From assembly GCF_013034685.1 (NCBI RefSeq), contig NZ_WQGO01000005.1:1-64000 (forward strand): a stretch of DNA of 64,000 bases, in the 5' to 3' direction. The notes under the pieces were generated by a model. The model did not search any database and was not told the DNA's origin. It saw only the letters and a program-made list of their open reading frames with translations. Position 1 is the stretch's first letter. The number at the start of each line of letters is the position of its first letter. The DNA is from Ruegeria lacuscaerulensis. GTDB taxonomy: Bacteria; Pseudomonadota; Alphaproteobacteria; Rhodobacterales; Rhodobacteraceae. Shown piece after piece: positions 34,571-43,134 of the stretch. Both the position numbers and the translations under genes were made by a program.

Positions 34571-35413
34571 ATGAAGTTGCTACGCCACGGCCCTGCCGGA
34601 CAGGAAAAGCCCGGTATTCTGGATCAGGACGGTACGATCCGCGACCTATCTGGGGTAGTTGATGATATCGCAGGCGCAACGCTTGACGATGAAAGCCTGG
34701 CGCGCTTAGACGCGCTGGATCTTGCCAGCCTGCCCGCCGTCGATGCCAATACCCGCATCGGGGCCTGTGTGGGCCAGGTGGGCAAGTTCATCTGCATCGG
34801 TCTGAACTATGCCGACCACGCCGCCGAAAGCGGCATGGAGCTGCCCGCCGAACCAGTCATCTTCTTCAAAGCCACATCCGCCATCATCGGTCCCAATGAC
34901 ACGGTCGAAATCCCCCGCAACTCGGTCAAAAGCGACTGGGAGGTCGAGCTGGGCGTGGTGATCGGGAAAGAGGCGAAATACGTCTCGGAAGAGGAAGCGC
35001 TGGATCATGTCGCGGGCTATTGCGTAGTCAATGATCTGTCCGAGCGAGACTTTCAGCTGCACCGCTCGGGCCAGTGGGTCAAGGGCAAGTCTGCCGACAC
35101 GTTTGGCCCAATCGGCCCCTGGCTGGTTACGCGCGATGAGGTGCCGGATCCACAAAACCTGCCGATGTATCTTGAGGTCAACGGGCATCGCTATCAGGAC
35201 GGCTCGACCAAGACGATGCATTTCGGCGTTGCCACGGTGATCTCGCACCTGTCGCAATTCATGTCGCTGCAGCCGGGGGATGTGATCTCGACCGGGACGC
35301 CTCCGGGTGTTGGGATGGGACAGAACCCGCAAACCTATCTGAAGCCCGGCGACAAGATGGAGTTGGGGATCGAAGGACTGGGCGTGCAACGGCAGGATGT
35401 TGTTCAGGGCTAA
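34571..35413 (+). CDS. FAH-family 2,4-diketo-3-deoxy-L-fuconate hydrolase
   Basis: 280 residues. The FAH fold is clear: FICIGLNYADHAAESGMELPAEPVIFFKATSA, WEVELGVVIGKEAKYV with metal-binding Glu residues, LSERDFQLHRSGQWVKGKSADTFGPIGPWLV and DVISTGTPPGVG. Such enzymes hydrolyse the C-C bond of the 2,4-diketo acid to pyruvate and lactate. Ureidoglycolate lyase is a common database name for this family but has no support from the context here. It is the last gene of the plus-strand operon and is followed by a terminator. Confidence 0.85.
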   Translation: MKLLRHGPAGQEKPGILDQDGTIRDLSGVVDDIAGATLDDESLARLDALDLASLPAVDANTRIGACVGQVGKFICIGLNYADHAAESGMELPAEPVIFFKATSAIIGPNDTVEIPRNSVKSDWEVELGVVIGKEAKYVSEEEALDHVAGYCVVNDLSERDFQLHRSGQWVKGKSADTFGPIGPWLVTRDEVPDPQNLPMYLEVNGHRYQDGSTKTMHFGVATVISHLSQFMSLQPGDVISTGTPPGVGMGQNPQTYLKPGDKMELGIEGLGVQRQDVVQG

Positions 35414-35441
35414 CCCTGGCACCAAATCACTTACCAATGGA

Positions 35442-35476
35442 CCCCAGATCGCATCAGCAGTCTGGGGTTTTATTTT
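35442..35476 (+). terminator. Rho-independent terminator ending the fucose/arabinose operon
   Basis: CCCCAGA (35442-35448) pairs with TCTGGGG (35461-35467) and the stem is followed by TTTTATTTT. It starts 29 bases after the last stop. Confidence 0.88.
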
Positions 35477-35559
35477 AATGGCTTGCATCAACCGAATGTC
35501 AGGTCAGCTTGGGTGCGCAAAATACCCATTCGCTAAGGCCTTGGAAATCTCGCCTCCAG

Positions 35560-35579
35560 TTTGTACTTTGGATACAAAA
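35560..35579. promoter_or_regulatory. Operator-like palindrome before the second GntR gene
   Basis: TTTGTACTTTGGATACAAAA has symmetric arms TTTGTA and TACAAA separated by 7 bases and ends 14 bases before the GntR ATG. A near copy occurs before the peptide transporter operon at 42968-42987 with identical arm spacing. Confidence 0.68.
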
Positions 35580-35592
35580 TGCACTGCCCGAG

Positions 35593-36279
35593 ATGAACAC
35601 AATGCCAAGCACCCGCGCGATCCCACGGCAAAGCCTGCCAGATGTCATTACCAATGACTTGCGCGAGCGAATCCTCAGCGGCGAGATGGCCGAGGGTGAG
35701 ACCATCCGCCAAGAAGCGCTGGCCGAGGACTATGATGTCTCGCGCATGCCGATCCGCGAGGCGCTCAAGCGGTTGGATGCCGAAGGGCTGGTACAATTGA
35801 CCAACAATCGCGGCGCTGCCGTGACCACGCACTCGCTGGACGAAATCGCCGAGATATTCGACCTACGCGTGTTGCTCGAAGTTGACCTGTTCCGCCGCGC
35901 GATCCCACTTATGACCGAAGCCGATTTCGCCATATGCGAAAGGTTGCTGGATGAGATGGAGAAATCCTACGAAGCCTACGATGTCGGGCGCTGGGGCGGT
36001 CTGAACTATGAATATCATAAGGCGCTTTATGCAGCGGCAGGGCGCGGGCTTACCAATGACATTCTGCAACGGGTCAATGTGCAATCGGATCGCTATGTCC
36101 GTATGCATCTAAGCGTCATGGAACAGCGCGAACCCGCCAAGCGTGATCATGGCGAGTTGCTGGCCCTTGCCCGCGCGCGCGATGTCGAAGCCGGGTGCGA
36201 TCTGCTAACCCGGCACATCCAACGCACCAAAGACCAGTTGCTGGCCATGGTCACGGCAACGCGAAACCCCGAAGACTAG
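35593..36279 (+). CDS. GntR-family (FCD-domain) regulator, probably of the adjacent peptide transporter
   Basis: 228 residues. The winged helix-turn-helix is near residues 12-80 (PDVITNDLRERILSGEMAEGETIRQEALAEDYDVSRMPIREALKRLDAEGLVQ), then an FCD domain (about 85-215) with Asp and His residues that usually bind a metal. The ATG at 35593 gives the normal N-terminus; a longer frame upstream crosses the palindrome. Its stop lies two bases from the convergent stop of the ATPase at 36282. The palindrome shared between its own promoter and that of the transporter suggests autoregulation plus control of the peptide uptake genes. Confidence 0.9.
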   Translation: MNTMPSTRAIPRQSLPDVITNDLRERILSGEMAEGETIRQEALAEDYDVSRMPIREALKRLDAEGLVQLTNNRGAAVTTHSLDEIAEIFDLRVLLEVDLFRRAIPLMTEADFAICERLLDEMEKSYEAYDVGRWGGLNYEYHKALYAAAGRGLTNDILQRVNVQSDRYVRMHLSVMEQREPAKRDHGELLALARARDVEAGCDLLTRHIQRTKDQLLAMVTATRNPED

Positions 36280-36281
36280 GG

Positions 36282-37238
36282 TCAGTCCAGCGGATGCAGA
36301 CAGGCCACGCGATGGGCTTCGCCTGACAGCTCGGGCGGGGCTGCGCGGCATTCATCTGTTGCGAGCCAGCATCTTTGCGCAAAAGCGCAGCCTTTGGGGA
36401 TGTTCATGGGCGAGGGCAACTCCCCCTCCAGCTTGATCCGTTCCTTGCGCGCCTCAGGGTCCGCGCGCGGCGTGGTCGATAACAGCGCCTTGGAATAGGG
36501 ATGACGGGGGGCGGCGAACAGTTGGTCTTTCGTGGCGTGCTCGACCGCGCGGCCCAGATACATAACGATCACATCATCGGCGAAGTGTTTAACTACCGAC
36601 AGGTCATGCGAGATGAACAGATAGGCAAGGTTCAGGCGCTCTTGCAATTCAACCAGAAGGTTCAGGATTTGCGACTGGATCGACACGTCCAAGGCCGAGA
36701 CCGGCTCGTCCAGCACCAGCACTTTGGGGTTCAGCATCAGCGCGCGTGCAATTGCGATCCGCTGACGTTGACCGCCCGAGAACATGTGCGGATAGCGGTC
36801 ATAGTGTTCCGACCGCAGCCCGACCAGATCAATCATCTCGCGCGCCCGTGCTTCGCGGTCGGCGGCAGACATGTCAGGGCGGTTGATGATCAGCGGCTCC
36901 TGCAGAATTTGCCCAATCCGCTGGCGTGGGTTCAATGAGCCATAGGGGTCCTGAAACACGATCTGCACCGTATCGCGCATCTGCGCCCATTTCGACGGCG
37001 TGATATCAACCCCGTCAATGGACAACGTGCCCGAGGTCGGCTCTTCGATCATTGTGACGACGCGCGCTAGCGTGGACTTACCGCAGCCCGACTCGCCGAC
37101 AATCGCCAGTGTCTTGCCCGGTTGCATCGCGAAATCGACGCCGGACAAGGCCTTGACCGTGGCCGATTTAGACAACAGCCCGCCCTTGACCTCATAGTGT
37201 CGCGCCAGCGCGATTGCCTGAACGATAGGAGCTGTCAT
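36282..37238 (-). CDS. Peptide ABC transporter ATPase (DppF/OppF-like)
   Basis: 318 residues. Walker A GESGCGKST near residue 50, FQDPYGSLNPRQRIGQILQEPL typical of Opp/Dpp ATPases, signature FSGGQRQRIAIARAL, Walker B VLVLDEPVSALDVS, and the C-terminal Cys-rich oligopeptide tail (GCAFAQRCWLATDECRAAPPELS). The ATG at 37238 overlaps the DppD-like stop as ATGA. It is the last gene of the transporter operon. Confidence 0.92.
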   Translation of the reverse strand: MTAPIVQAIALARHYEVKGGLLSKSATVKALSGVDFAMQPGKTLAIVGESGCGKSTLARVVTMIEEPTSGTLSIDGVDITPSKWAQMRDTVQIVFQDPYGSLNPRQRIGQILQEPLIINRPDMSAADREARAREMIDLVGLRSEHYDRYPHMFSGGQRQRIAIARALMLNPKVLVLDEPVSALDVSIQSQILNLLVELQERLNLAYLFISHDLSVVKHFADDVIVMYLGRAVEHATKDQLFAAPRHPYSKALLSTTPRADPEARKERIKLEGELPSPMNIPKGCAFAQRCWLATDECRAAPPELSGEAHRVACLHPLD

Positions 37239-38212
37239 GCCATTTCTCCGGCTGCAATTCTTTCGACATGGTGACACCGCGCCTTGCCGAACAAATCGCT
37301 ATGCGGTGTGGGCGGGATGGCCTGACAGGTGACATCGGCGAACTGACAGCGTGGGCTGAACAGACAGCCTTTGGGGCGGTCGAACTGCCCCGGCACCACA
37401 CCCGGAATCGTCGGCAACATTTTAGAGGTCGCCCGTTCCGGCAGCGCGCTGAGCAGCGCCGAGGTATAGGGGTGGCGCGGGGTGCGGAACAGGTCTTTGA
37501 CCGGTTGTTCCTCGACCTTCTGACCGGCATATTGTACCTGCACCCGTTCGGCGGTTTCGGCCACAACGCCCATATCGTGGGTGATCAAAACCAGACCCAT
37601 CCCCTGTTCATCGCGCAGCCGCACCAGCAGATCGAGAATTTGCGCCTGAATGGTGACGTCCAGCGCTGTTGTCGGCTCATCAGCGATCAGCAGCTTGGGG
37701 TTGCAGGCAATCGCCATGGCGATCATGACCCGCTGGTTCATCCCCCCTGACATCTGGTGCGGAAAAGTGTTCAACCGGCTTTCCGGTGCAGGAATGCCGA
37801 CCTGATCAAACAACTCGATCGCACGTTGGTGGCGGTCTTTGCGGTTCAGGCCCAGATGGATGCGCAGCGCTTCTTTGATCTGGAAGCCCACGGTGAAACA
37901 GGGGTTCAGCGACGACATCGGCTCCTGAAAGATCATGGCGATGTCCTTGCCGATGATCTTGCGCCGGTCGCGGGCCGAGATTTTGGTCAGGTCAATGCCT
38001 TCGAAACTCAGCTGGTCGGCGGTGATTGTAGCGGTCCAAGGCAATAGGCCCATCAGCGCTAGCATCGACACGGATTTGCCCGAGCCGCTTTCACCGACGA
38101 TGGCCATCAGCTCGCCCTTGTCAACGGTTAGGTCCACGCCGTCCACGGCGCGGAACTGGCCCGAGGCGGTGGCGAATTCGACGGTGAGGTTTCGGATATC
38201 CAGCAAGCTCAT
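37235..38212 (-). CDS. Peptide ABC transporter ATPase (DppD/OppD-like)
   Basis: 325 residues. Walker [12 protein letters not shown] near residue 41, [22 protein letters not shown], signature [33 protein letters not shown], and a C-terminal oligopeptide domain with [15 protein letters not shown]. It pairs with the ATPase encoded next to energise the permease heterodimer. It begins four bases after the end of the DppC-like gene. Confidence 0.93.
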   Translation of the reverse strand: MSLLDIRNLTVEFATASGQFRAVDGVDLTVDKGELMAIVGESGSGKSVSMLALMGLLPWTATITADQLSFEGIDLTKISARDRRKIIGKDIAMIFQEPMSSLNPCFTVGFQIKEALRIHLGLNRKDRHQRAIELFDQVGIPAPESRLNTFPHQMSGGMNQRVMIAMAIACNPKLLIADEPTTALDVTIQAQILDLLVRLRDEQGMGLVLITHDMGVVAETAERVQVQYAGQKVEEQPVKDLFRTPRHPYTSALLSALPERATSKMLPTIPGVVPGQFDRPKGCLFSPRCQFADVTCQAIPPTPHSDLFGKARCHHVERIAAGEMA

Positions 38213-38216
38213 ATCG

Positions 38217-39119
38217 TCAGCTCCGCTTCAGTTTCGGGTCCAGTGCGTCGCGCAGGCCGTCGCCCATCAGGTTGATTGCCAGCACCGTGACCAGAATGGC
38301 AAGGCCGGGGAAGGTGACGACCCACCAAGCGCGCAGAATGAACTCACGCGCCTCGGCCAGCATGGTGCCCCATTCCGGCGTGGGTGGCTGCGCGCCCATC
38401 CCCAGAAATCCAAGCGCGGCGGCGTCCAGAATGGCGGTCGAGAAGGACAGCGCCGCCTGCACGATGATCGGGGCCAGACAGTTGGGCAGCACAGTCTTGA
38501 ACATCAGCCGCGCCTTGCCCGCGCCCGCCACACGGGCCGAGGTCACATAGTCTTTCTGTCGCTCAGACAGAACCGAGGCTCGGGTCAGGCGCACGTAATG
38601 CGGCTGAAAAACGATGGCGATAGCGATCATCGCATTGGTCAGCGACGGCCCAAGAATAGCCACCAGCACCAGCGCCAACAGCAGCGAGGGGAAGGACAGG
38701 ATGATATCCATCACCCGCATGATCAGCGTATCGACCCATTTCGGCGCAAAACCGGACAAAAGCCCGATGATCACGCCGCCCGTCACGGCCACACAGACAA
38801 CAACGATGCCCACAAAGAAGGAATAGCGTGATCCCATGATCAGCCGCGACAGCATATCCCGCCCCAACGGATCGGTGCCCAGCGGAAAGGCCCAGCTGCC
38901 GCCCTCTTGCCACGCGGGGGGTTGCAGGATGTGGTCGCGGAACTGCTCAGTCGGGTCGTAGGGCGCCAGCAAAGGCGCAAAGGCCGCGCAGATTACGAAG
39001 GCCATGAACACATACAACCCGATCACCGCGCCGCGGTTTTCGCTGAAATAGAACCAGAATTCGCGCAGGGCGCTTGGGCGGTCCTCGGTCTTGGGGGTGG
39101 TTGCGGAAAGCTCGGCCAT
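38217..39119 (-). CDS. Peptide ABC transporter permease (DppC-like)
   Basis: 300 residues with an N-terminal cytoplasmic/membrane segment (ENRGAVIGLYVFMAFVICAAFAPLLAPYDP), the FPLGTDPLGRDMLSRLIMGSRYSF signature, and the EAA loop VRLTRASVLSERQKDYVTSARVAGAGKARLMFK. About six membrane spans. The ATG at 39119 overlaps the DppB-like stop. It forms the inner membrane channel with that protein. Confidence 0.93.
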   Translation of the reverse strand: MAELSATTPKTEDRPSALREFWFYFSENRGAVIGLYVFMAFVICAAFAPLLAPYDPTEQFRDHILQPPAWQEGGSWAFPLGTDPLGRDMLSRLIMGSRYSFFVGIVVVCVAVTGGVIIGLLSGFAPKWVDTLIMRVMDIILSFPSLLLALVLVAILGPSLTNAMIAIAIVFQPHYVRLTRASVLSERQKDYVTSARVAGAGKARLMFKTVLPNCLAPIIVQAALSFSTAILDAAALGFLGMGAQPPTPEWGTMLAEAREFILRAWWVVTFPGLAILVTVLAINLMGDGLRDALDPKLKRS

Positions 39120-40126
39120 CACCGCCTCCGGATTTTGGGGTTGATGATGCCGTAAAGGACATCGACTAGCAGGTTCACCAGCATCACGATCACAGCGATC
39201 ATCAGCAGCCCGCCCTGCACCACCGGGTAGTCGCGGCGGAAAATACTGTCGACCATCCACTTGCCGATTCCCGGCCAGCTAAAGATTGTCTCGGTCAGGA
39301 TCGCACCGGCCAGCAGCGTGCCGACCGACAGGCCGATCACTGTTATCACCGGGATCAGAGCGTTGCGCAGCGCATGCAGCCCGTTGATCCGCGTGGGCGC
39401 AAGACCCTTGGCGCGGGCGGTGCGAATGTAATCCTCGCCCAAAACTTCTAACATGGCTGAGCGAGTCTGGCGCGCGATCACCGCCAGTGGGATGGTGCCC
39501 AGCACGATGGTCGGCAGAATCAGGTGGCGTACGGCTGAGGTAAACGCCCCCTCCTGCCCCGAAAGCAAGCTGTCGATCAGCATGAACCCGGTCACGCTGG
39601 GGAAGTAATACAACAGGTCGATCCGCCCCGATACCGGCGTCCAGCCCAGATTGCCCGAGAATACGATGATCAGAAGCAGGGCCCACCAGAAGATCGGCAT
39701 CGAGTAGCCAACCAAAGCCGAGGACATCAGCGCGCGGTCAAAGAACTTGCCTCTGTTCACGGCAGCAATCACACCCGCAGGCAAGCCCAGAGCCACGGCA
39801 AAGATCATCGCACAGATCGACAGTTCCAGCGTGGCTGGGAACAGGGCAAAGAACTCATCCCAGACCGGTTTCTTGGTGACAAAGCTTTCGCCCAAGTCGC
39901 CATGCATAACGCCGACCAGATAGTCCCAGTATTGCTGCAGCACCGGTTTGTCGAAGCCCAGCTTGACCACCATCTCTTGATAGCGTTCTTCAGTCATACC
40001 GCGTTCTCCGGCCATGACGATGATGGGATCGCCGGGCAGCACCCGGATGAACATGAAGGAAATCAGCGTCACGCCCAGAAATGTCGGAACGAACATTCCA
40101 AGGCGCGAAAGGAAGTAGCCAAACAT
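39119..40126 (-). CDS. Peptide ABC transporter permease (DppB-like)
   Basis: 335 residues with about six spans. Features of the family: the N-terminal FLSRLGMFVPTFLGVTLISFMFIRVLPGDP, a large periplasmic loop, the EAA loop TRSAMLEVLGEDYIRTARAKGLAPTRINGLHALRNALIPV and the C-terminal FSWPGIGKWMVDSIFRRDYPVVQG. The start overlaps the peptidase stop (ATGA). Confidence 0.93.
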   Translation of the reverse strand: MFGYFLSRLGMFVPTFLGVTLISFMFIRVLPGDPIIVMAGERGMTEERYQEMVVKLGFDKPVLQQYWDYLVGVMHGDLGESFVTKKPVWDEFFALFPATLELSICAMIFAVALGLPAGVIAAVNRGKFFDRALMSSALVGYSMPIFWWALLLIIVFSGNLGWTPVSGRIDLLYYFPSVTGFMLIDSLLSGQEGAFTSAVRHLILPTIVLGTIPLAVIARQTRSAMLEVLGEDYIRTARAKGLAPTRINGLHALRNALIPVITVIGLSVGTLLAGAILTETIFSWPGIGKWMVDSIFRRDYPVVQGGLLMIAVIVMLVNLLVDVLYGIINPKIRRR

Positions 40127-41220
40127 CAGCGACCTATGATTGTGAGATCTTTGGGAAAGCGGGTCAGTGACCGGCAGCCATCCTGCGTCACCAGAACATC
40201 ATCTTCGATCCGAACACCAAAATTTCCGAGATCATAAAGCCCGGGCTCATTGGTCCAGACCATGCCGGGAAGGATGTCCTGATGATTTCCACGCATGATA
40301 TAGGGCGCTTCATGTACGTCGCGGCCCAGCCCGTGCCCGGTTTTGGTGCGGATACGATCGGCATAAGGCGATGCCTCAAGCACGCGAGTGACGGCATCGT
40401 CGATGTCATGCGCAGTAGTGCCCGGGCGGCAGGCGTTGAACCCTTGGAGGTTGGCCCGCAGGACGGTGTCGTAGACATCCCTGCCCTCGTCCGAAACTTC
40501 GTCCACAAAGAACGTACGGGTGATATCGGCGGCAAAGCCGTGTTTGCGCGCGCCAAAATCGAACAACAACGCATCGCCGGGTTTGATCTGGTAATCCGCT
40601 CGCGCCTTGCCATGCGGTTGGGCCGAATTGTCACCAGCCGCCACAATTGGTGCGAACGCCAACGAGGCCGCACCCTCGGCGAACAGCGCCTGAATCAGCG
40701 CCTGTTCGATCTGTTTTTCCGTCTGTCCGACGCGCACATCGGCTATCACACGCTCCAGCGCGCGTTCCGAGATATCAATGGCAGCTTGCAGTGCCGCGAT
40801 ATCGTCATCGGTCTTTATGATCCGCAAGCCCGAGATTTCGCGTTCGGCATCCACAATGCGCAGATCGGTCAGCGCGTTGGTGAAAGCCTTCGACACAAAG
40901 ACCCGCATCACTTGCCCTTCGACGGCCAGCGATGTCAGCGGCATGTGCGCGGCCAAAGCGGCAAAAGCGCTGTCATAGCCCGTCTGGTCCATCCAATCGA
41001 ACACGGCACCGTCAAAGCCGACCAGCGCCCAGGTGCCAAGCTCCAGATTGGGGACAATCGCGGCAGGGGCGCCTTGGGCCGGAATAACGACCACAAAGGG
41101 TCGCTCGTGGCTCATGAAGGGTTTCCCCAAAGCGCGGGTGAAATTGGGACCGGGCACAAGGGCCACGGCATCGACTGACATGTCCTTTGCCAGTTGACGG
41201 TACTCGGACAAATCCGGCAT
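40126..41220 (-). CDS. M24-family metallopeptidase (Xaa-Pro aminopeptidase-like)
   Basis: 364 residues: an N-terminal creatinase/prolidase N domain (about 1-135) and a C-terminal pita-bread domain with all five metal ligands in place: Asp in LLFDFGARKHG, Asp in AADITRTFF, His in TGHGLGRDVHE, Glu in WTNEPGLYDLG and Glu in VRIEDDVLV. It lies within the transporter operon, before dppB, so it probably cleaves an imported proline-containing or modified dipeptide. No signal peptide, hence cytosolic. Creatinase or ectoine-hydrolase-like activity is possible because those enzymes share the fold. Confidence 0.9.
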   Translation of the reverse strand: MPDLSEYRQLAKDMSVDAVALVPGPNFTRALGKPFMSHERPFVVVIPAQGAPAAIVPNLELGTWALVGFDGAVFDWMDQTGYDSAFAALAAHMPLTSLAVEGQVMRVFVSKAFTNALTDLRIVDAEREISGLRIIKTDDDIAALQAAIDISERALERVIADVRVGQTEKQIEQALIQALFAEGAASLAFAPIVAAGDNSAQPHGKARADYQIKPGDALLFDFGARKHGFAADITRTFFVDEVSDEGRDVYDTVLRANLQGFNACRPGTTAHDIDDAVTRVLEASPYADRIRTKTGHGLGRDVHEAPYIMRGNHQDILPGMVWTNEPGLYDLGNFGVRIEDDVLVTQDGCRSLTRFPKDLTIIGR

Positions 41221-41246
41221 GAGGGCCGACCTCCAAAAAAGAAAAC

Positions 41247-41271
41247 CGGAGCCGCCACGCGGGCGGCTCCG
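41247..41271 (-). terminator. Minus-strand terminator or attenuator after the peptide-binding protein gene
   Basis: CGGAGCCGCC (41247-41256) pairs with GGCGGCTCCG (41262-41271); on the minus strand it is followed by TTTTCTTTTTT. It separates the binding-protein gene from the rest of the operon and probably lets the binding protein be made in excess. Confidence 0.85.
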
Positions 41272-41287
41272 ATCTGTGAGTGATGAT

Positions 41288-42871
41288 TTATTCGACGCTT
41301 ACGCCGTAGAAGATGTGGCCGCCCAGCGGGTGGACCTTGTAGCCCTGCACTTCGTTGCGCATCGGCATGTAAACGACCGAGTGTGCGATGGTGGCCCAGG
41401 GGGCCTGCTCTTTGAAGATGACTTGCGCCTCTTCATACAGCTTGGTGCGCTCGGCCTGATCGGTGGTCTGCTTGGCCTTCAGGATCAGATCTTCGAAAGG
41501 CTCGTGGCACCATTGTGCGCGGTTCGAGGCTTCGCGACCGTCACAGCCCAGCAGCACGGCCAGGAAGTTGTCCGGGTCGCCATTGTCACCGGTCCAACCC
41601 AGCAGCACGGCACCGTCGCGGTTCAGCTCTTTTGAGCGCGACAGGTACTCGCCCCATTCATAGGAGACGATCTCGACATCCACGCCGACCTTGGCGAAAT
41701 CTGCCTGGATCAGCTCGGCCATGCGGCGGGCGTTCGGGTTATAGGGGCGTTGAACCGGCATCGCCCAAACCTTCATCGACAGATCGCTGACGCCTTCAGC
41801 TTCCAGCATCGCCTTGGCCGCTTCGGGATCATAGGCATCGTCGGTGATGGCCTCGTTATAACCCCACATGGTCGGCGGGATAGGGTTCTTGGCCGCTTGC
41901 CCCGAGCCCTGGAAGACCACATCGATGATCGCCTGCTTGTCGATCGCCATGTTCAGCGCCTTACGGACCTTCGGGTTGTCGAACGGCTCCATCGTGGTGT
42001 TGTAAGCCAGATAACCCACGTTCAGGCCTTCTTGCTCCATCATGTTGATGTCAGCGTCATCCTGCATCGCCTGAATGTCGGCGGGGTTCGGATAAGGCAT
42101 GATGTGGCATTCACCCGCCTTCAGCTTTTGATAACGGACCGACGCATCAGGCGAAATCGCAAAGATCAGATTGCTCACATCCGCCGGTGCTTTCCAGTAA
42201 TCAGCGTTCTGCGCATAGCGGATCACGGCGTCTTTCTGATAGGCCACGAATGAGAACGGGCCGGTGCCGATAGGCGCGGTGTTCAGCTTTTCAGGTGTGC
42301 CCGCTTCCATCATCGCATCGGCATATTCCGCCGACAGGATCGAGGCAAAGTCCATCGCCATGTTGGCGACAAAAGGCGCCTCGGGTTTAGACAGCGTGAA
42401 TTTCACTGTGTAGTCGTCGATCTTTTCGATGGACTCGACCAGATCAGGCATACCCATGCCCTGGAAATATTCCCACGTGCCACCCGACACCTGATTATAG
42501 GGGTGGCCTTCATCCTTCTGGCGCATGAACGAGAAGATCACGTCATCGGCGTTGAAGTCGCGGGTTGGGGTGAATTCGTCGTTCGAGTGGAATTTGACGC
42601 CCTGACGCAGCTTGAACGTATATTCCAAACCGTCATCGCTGGCCTCGACGCTTTCGGCCAAGCCTGGGATCACATTGGTGGTGCCGGTCTCAAATTCCAG
42701 CAGGCGGTTGTAGATCGGGTGCGAGGACGCATCAAAGGTGGTGCCAGCGGTGAACAGCGCCGGGTCAAAACCTTCGGGCGAGCCTTCCGAGCAATAGACC
42801 AACGTATTTGCCTGTGCCGCAGCGCTGGACAACGCAATCGCTGCGGTTGCGGCCAAAAACTTAAGTTTCAT
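41288..42871 (-). CDS. Peptide ABC transporter substrate-binding protein (DppA-like)
   Basis: 527 residues, the family's usual length. Signal peptide MKLKFLAATAAIALSSAAAQA, then NTLVYCSEGSPEGFDPALFTAGTTFDASSHPIYNRL, a typical SBP_bac_5 start, and ARRMAELIQADFAKVGVDVEIVSYEWGEYLSR with YLLGWTGDNGDPDNF-like text near the end. DppA proteins bind dipeptides, and some relatives bind heme or delta-aminolevulinate. It is the promoter-proximal gene of the transporter operon and lies behind a palindrome at 42968-42987. Confidence 0.93.
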   Translation of the reverse strand: MKLKFLAATAAIALSSAAAQANTLVYCSEGSPEGFDPALFTAGTTFDASSHPIYNRLLEFETGTTNVIPGLAESVEASDDGLEYTFKLRQGVKFHSNDEFTPTRDFNADDVIFSFMRQKDEGHPYNQVSGGTWEYFQGMGMPDLVESIEKIDDYTVKFTLSKPEAPFVANMAMDFASILSAEYADAMMEAGTPEKLNTAPIGTGPFSFVAYQKDAVIRYAQNADYWKAPADVSNLIFAISPDASVRYQKLKAGECHIMPYPNPADIQAMQDDADINMMEQEGLNVGYLAYNTTMEPFDNPKVRKALNMAIDKQAIIDVVFQGSGQAAKNPIPPTMWGYNEAITDDAYDPEAAKAMLEAEGVSDLSMKVWAMPVQRPYNPNARRMAELIQADFAKVGVDVEIVSYEWGEYLSRSKELNRDGAVLLGWTGDNGDPDNFLAVLLGCDGREASNRAQWCHEPFEDLILKAKQTTDQAERTKLYEEAQVIFKEQAPWATIAHSVVYMPMRNEVQGYKVHPLGGHIFYGVSVE

Positions 42872-42967
42872 GAGTTTCTCCCAGAAATGTCGTTCGTTTG
42901 GTTTTCGCTTAGTGCTTTTTTGTCAGAACACTCTTTGGCGACTCTTGCCGCCGCGAAATCACTGCCC

Positions 42968-42987
42968 AATGTATCCAAAATACAAAA
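42968..42987. promoter_or_regulatory. Operator-like palindrome before the peptide transporter operon
   Basis: AATGTATCCAAAATACAAAA; on the minus strand the core reads TGTATTTTGGATACA. Compared with TGTACTTTGGATACA before the GntR gene (35562-35576), 14 of 15 bases match, and the TGTA/TACA arms are 7 bases apart in both. It is about 97 bases upstream of the dppA-like ATG. Confidence 0.68.
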
Positions 42988-43134
42988 TCCATTGTCAACA
43001 AAGTTAACGAGTCCGCGAGCGCGTGCATACGCAAAGACAGCCATCCGGCGTGGGACGGCCCGGTTCTGTTCCTAGCTTTGAGGGGAATCAGTCGCGCCGA
43101 CTTTGATACAGCGCAAGTTTTCGGTTTTCCGCGA

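Noticed and set aside
31160-35413. Two FAH-family genes read as a duplication
   Set aside because: They differ in length (370 and 280 residues) and subgroup motifs and fit two different pathway steps.
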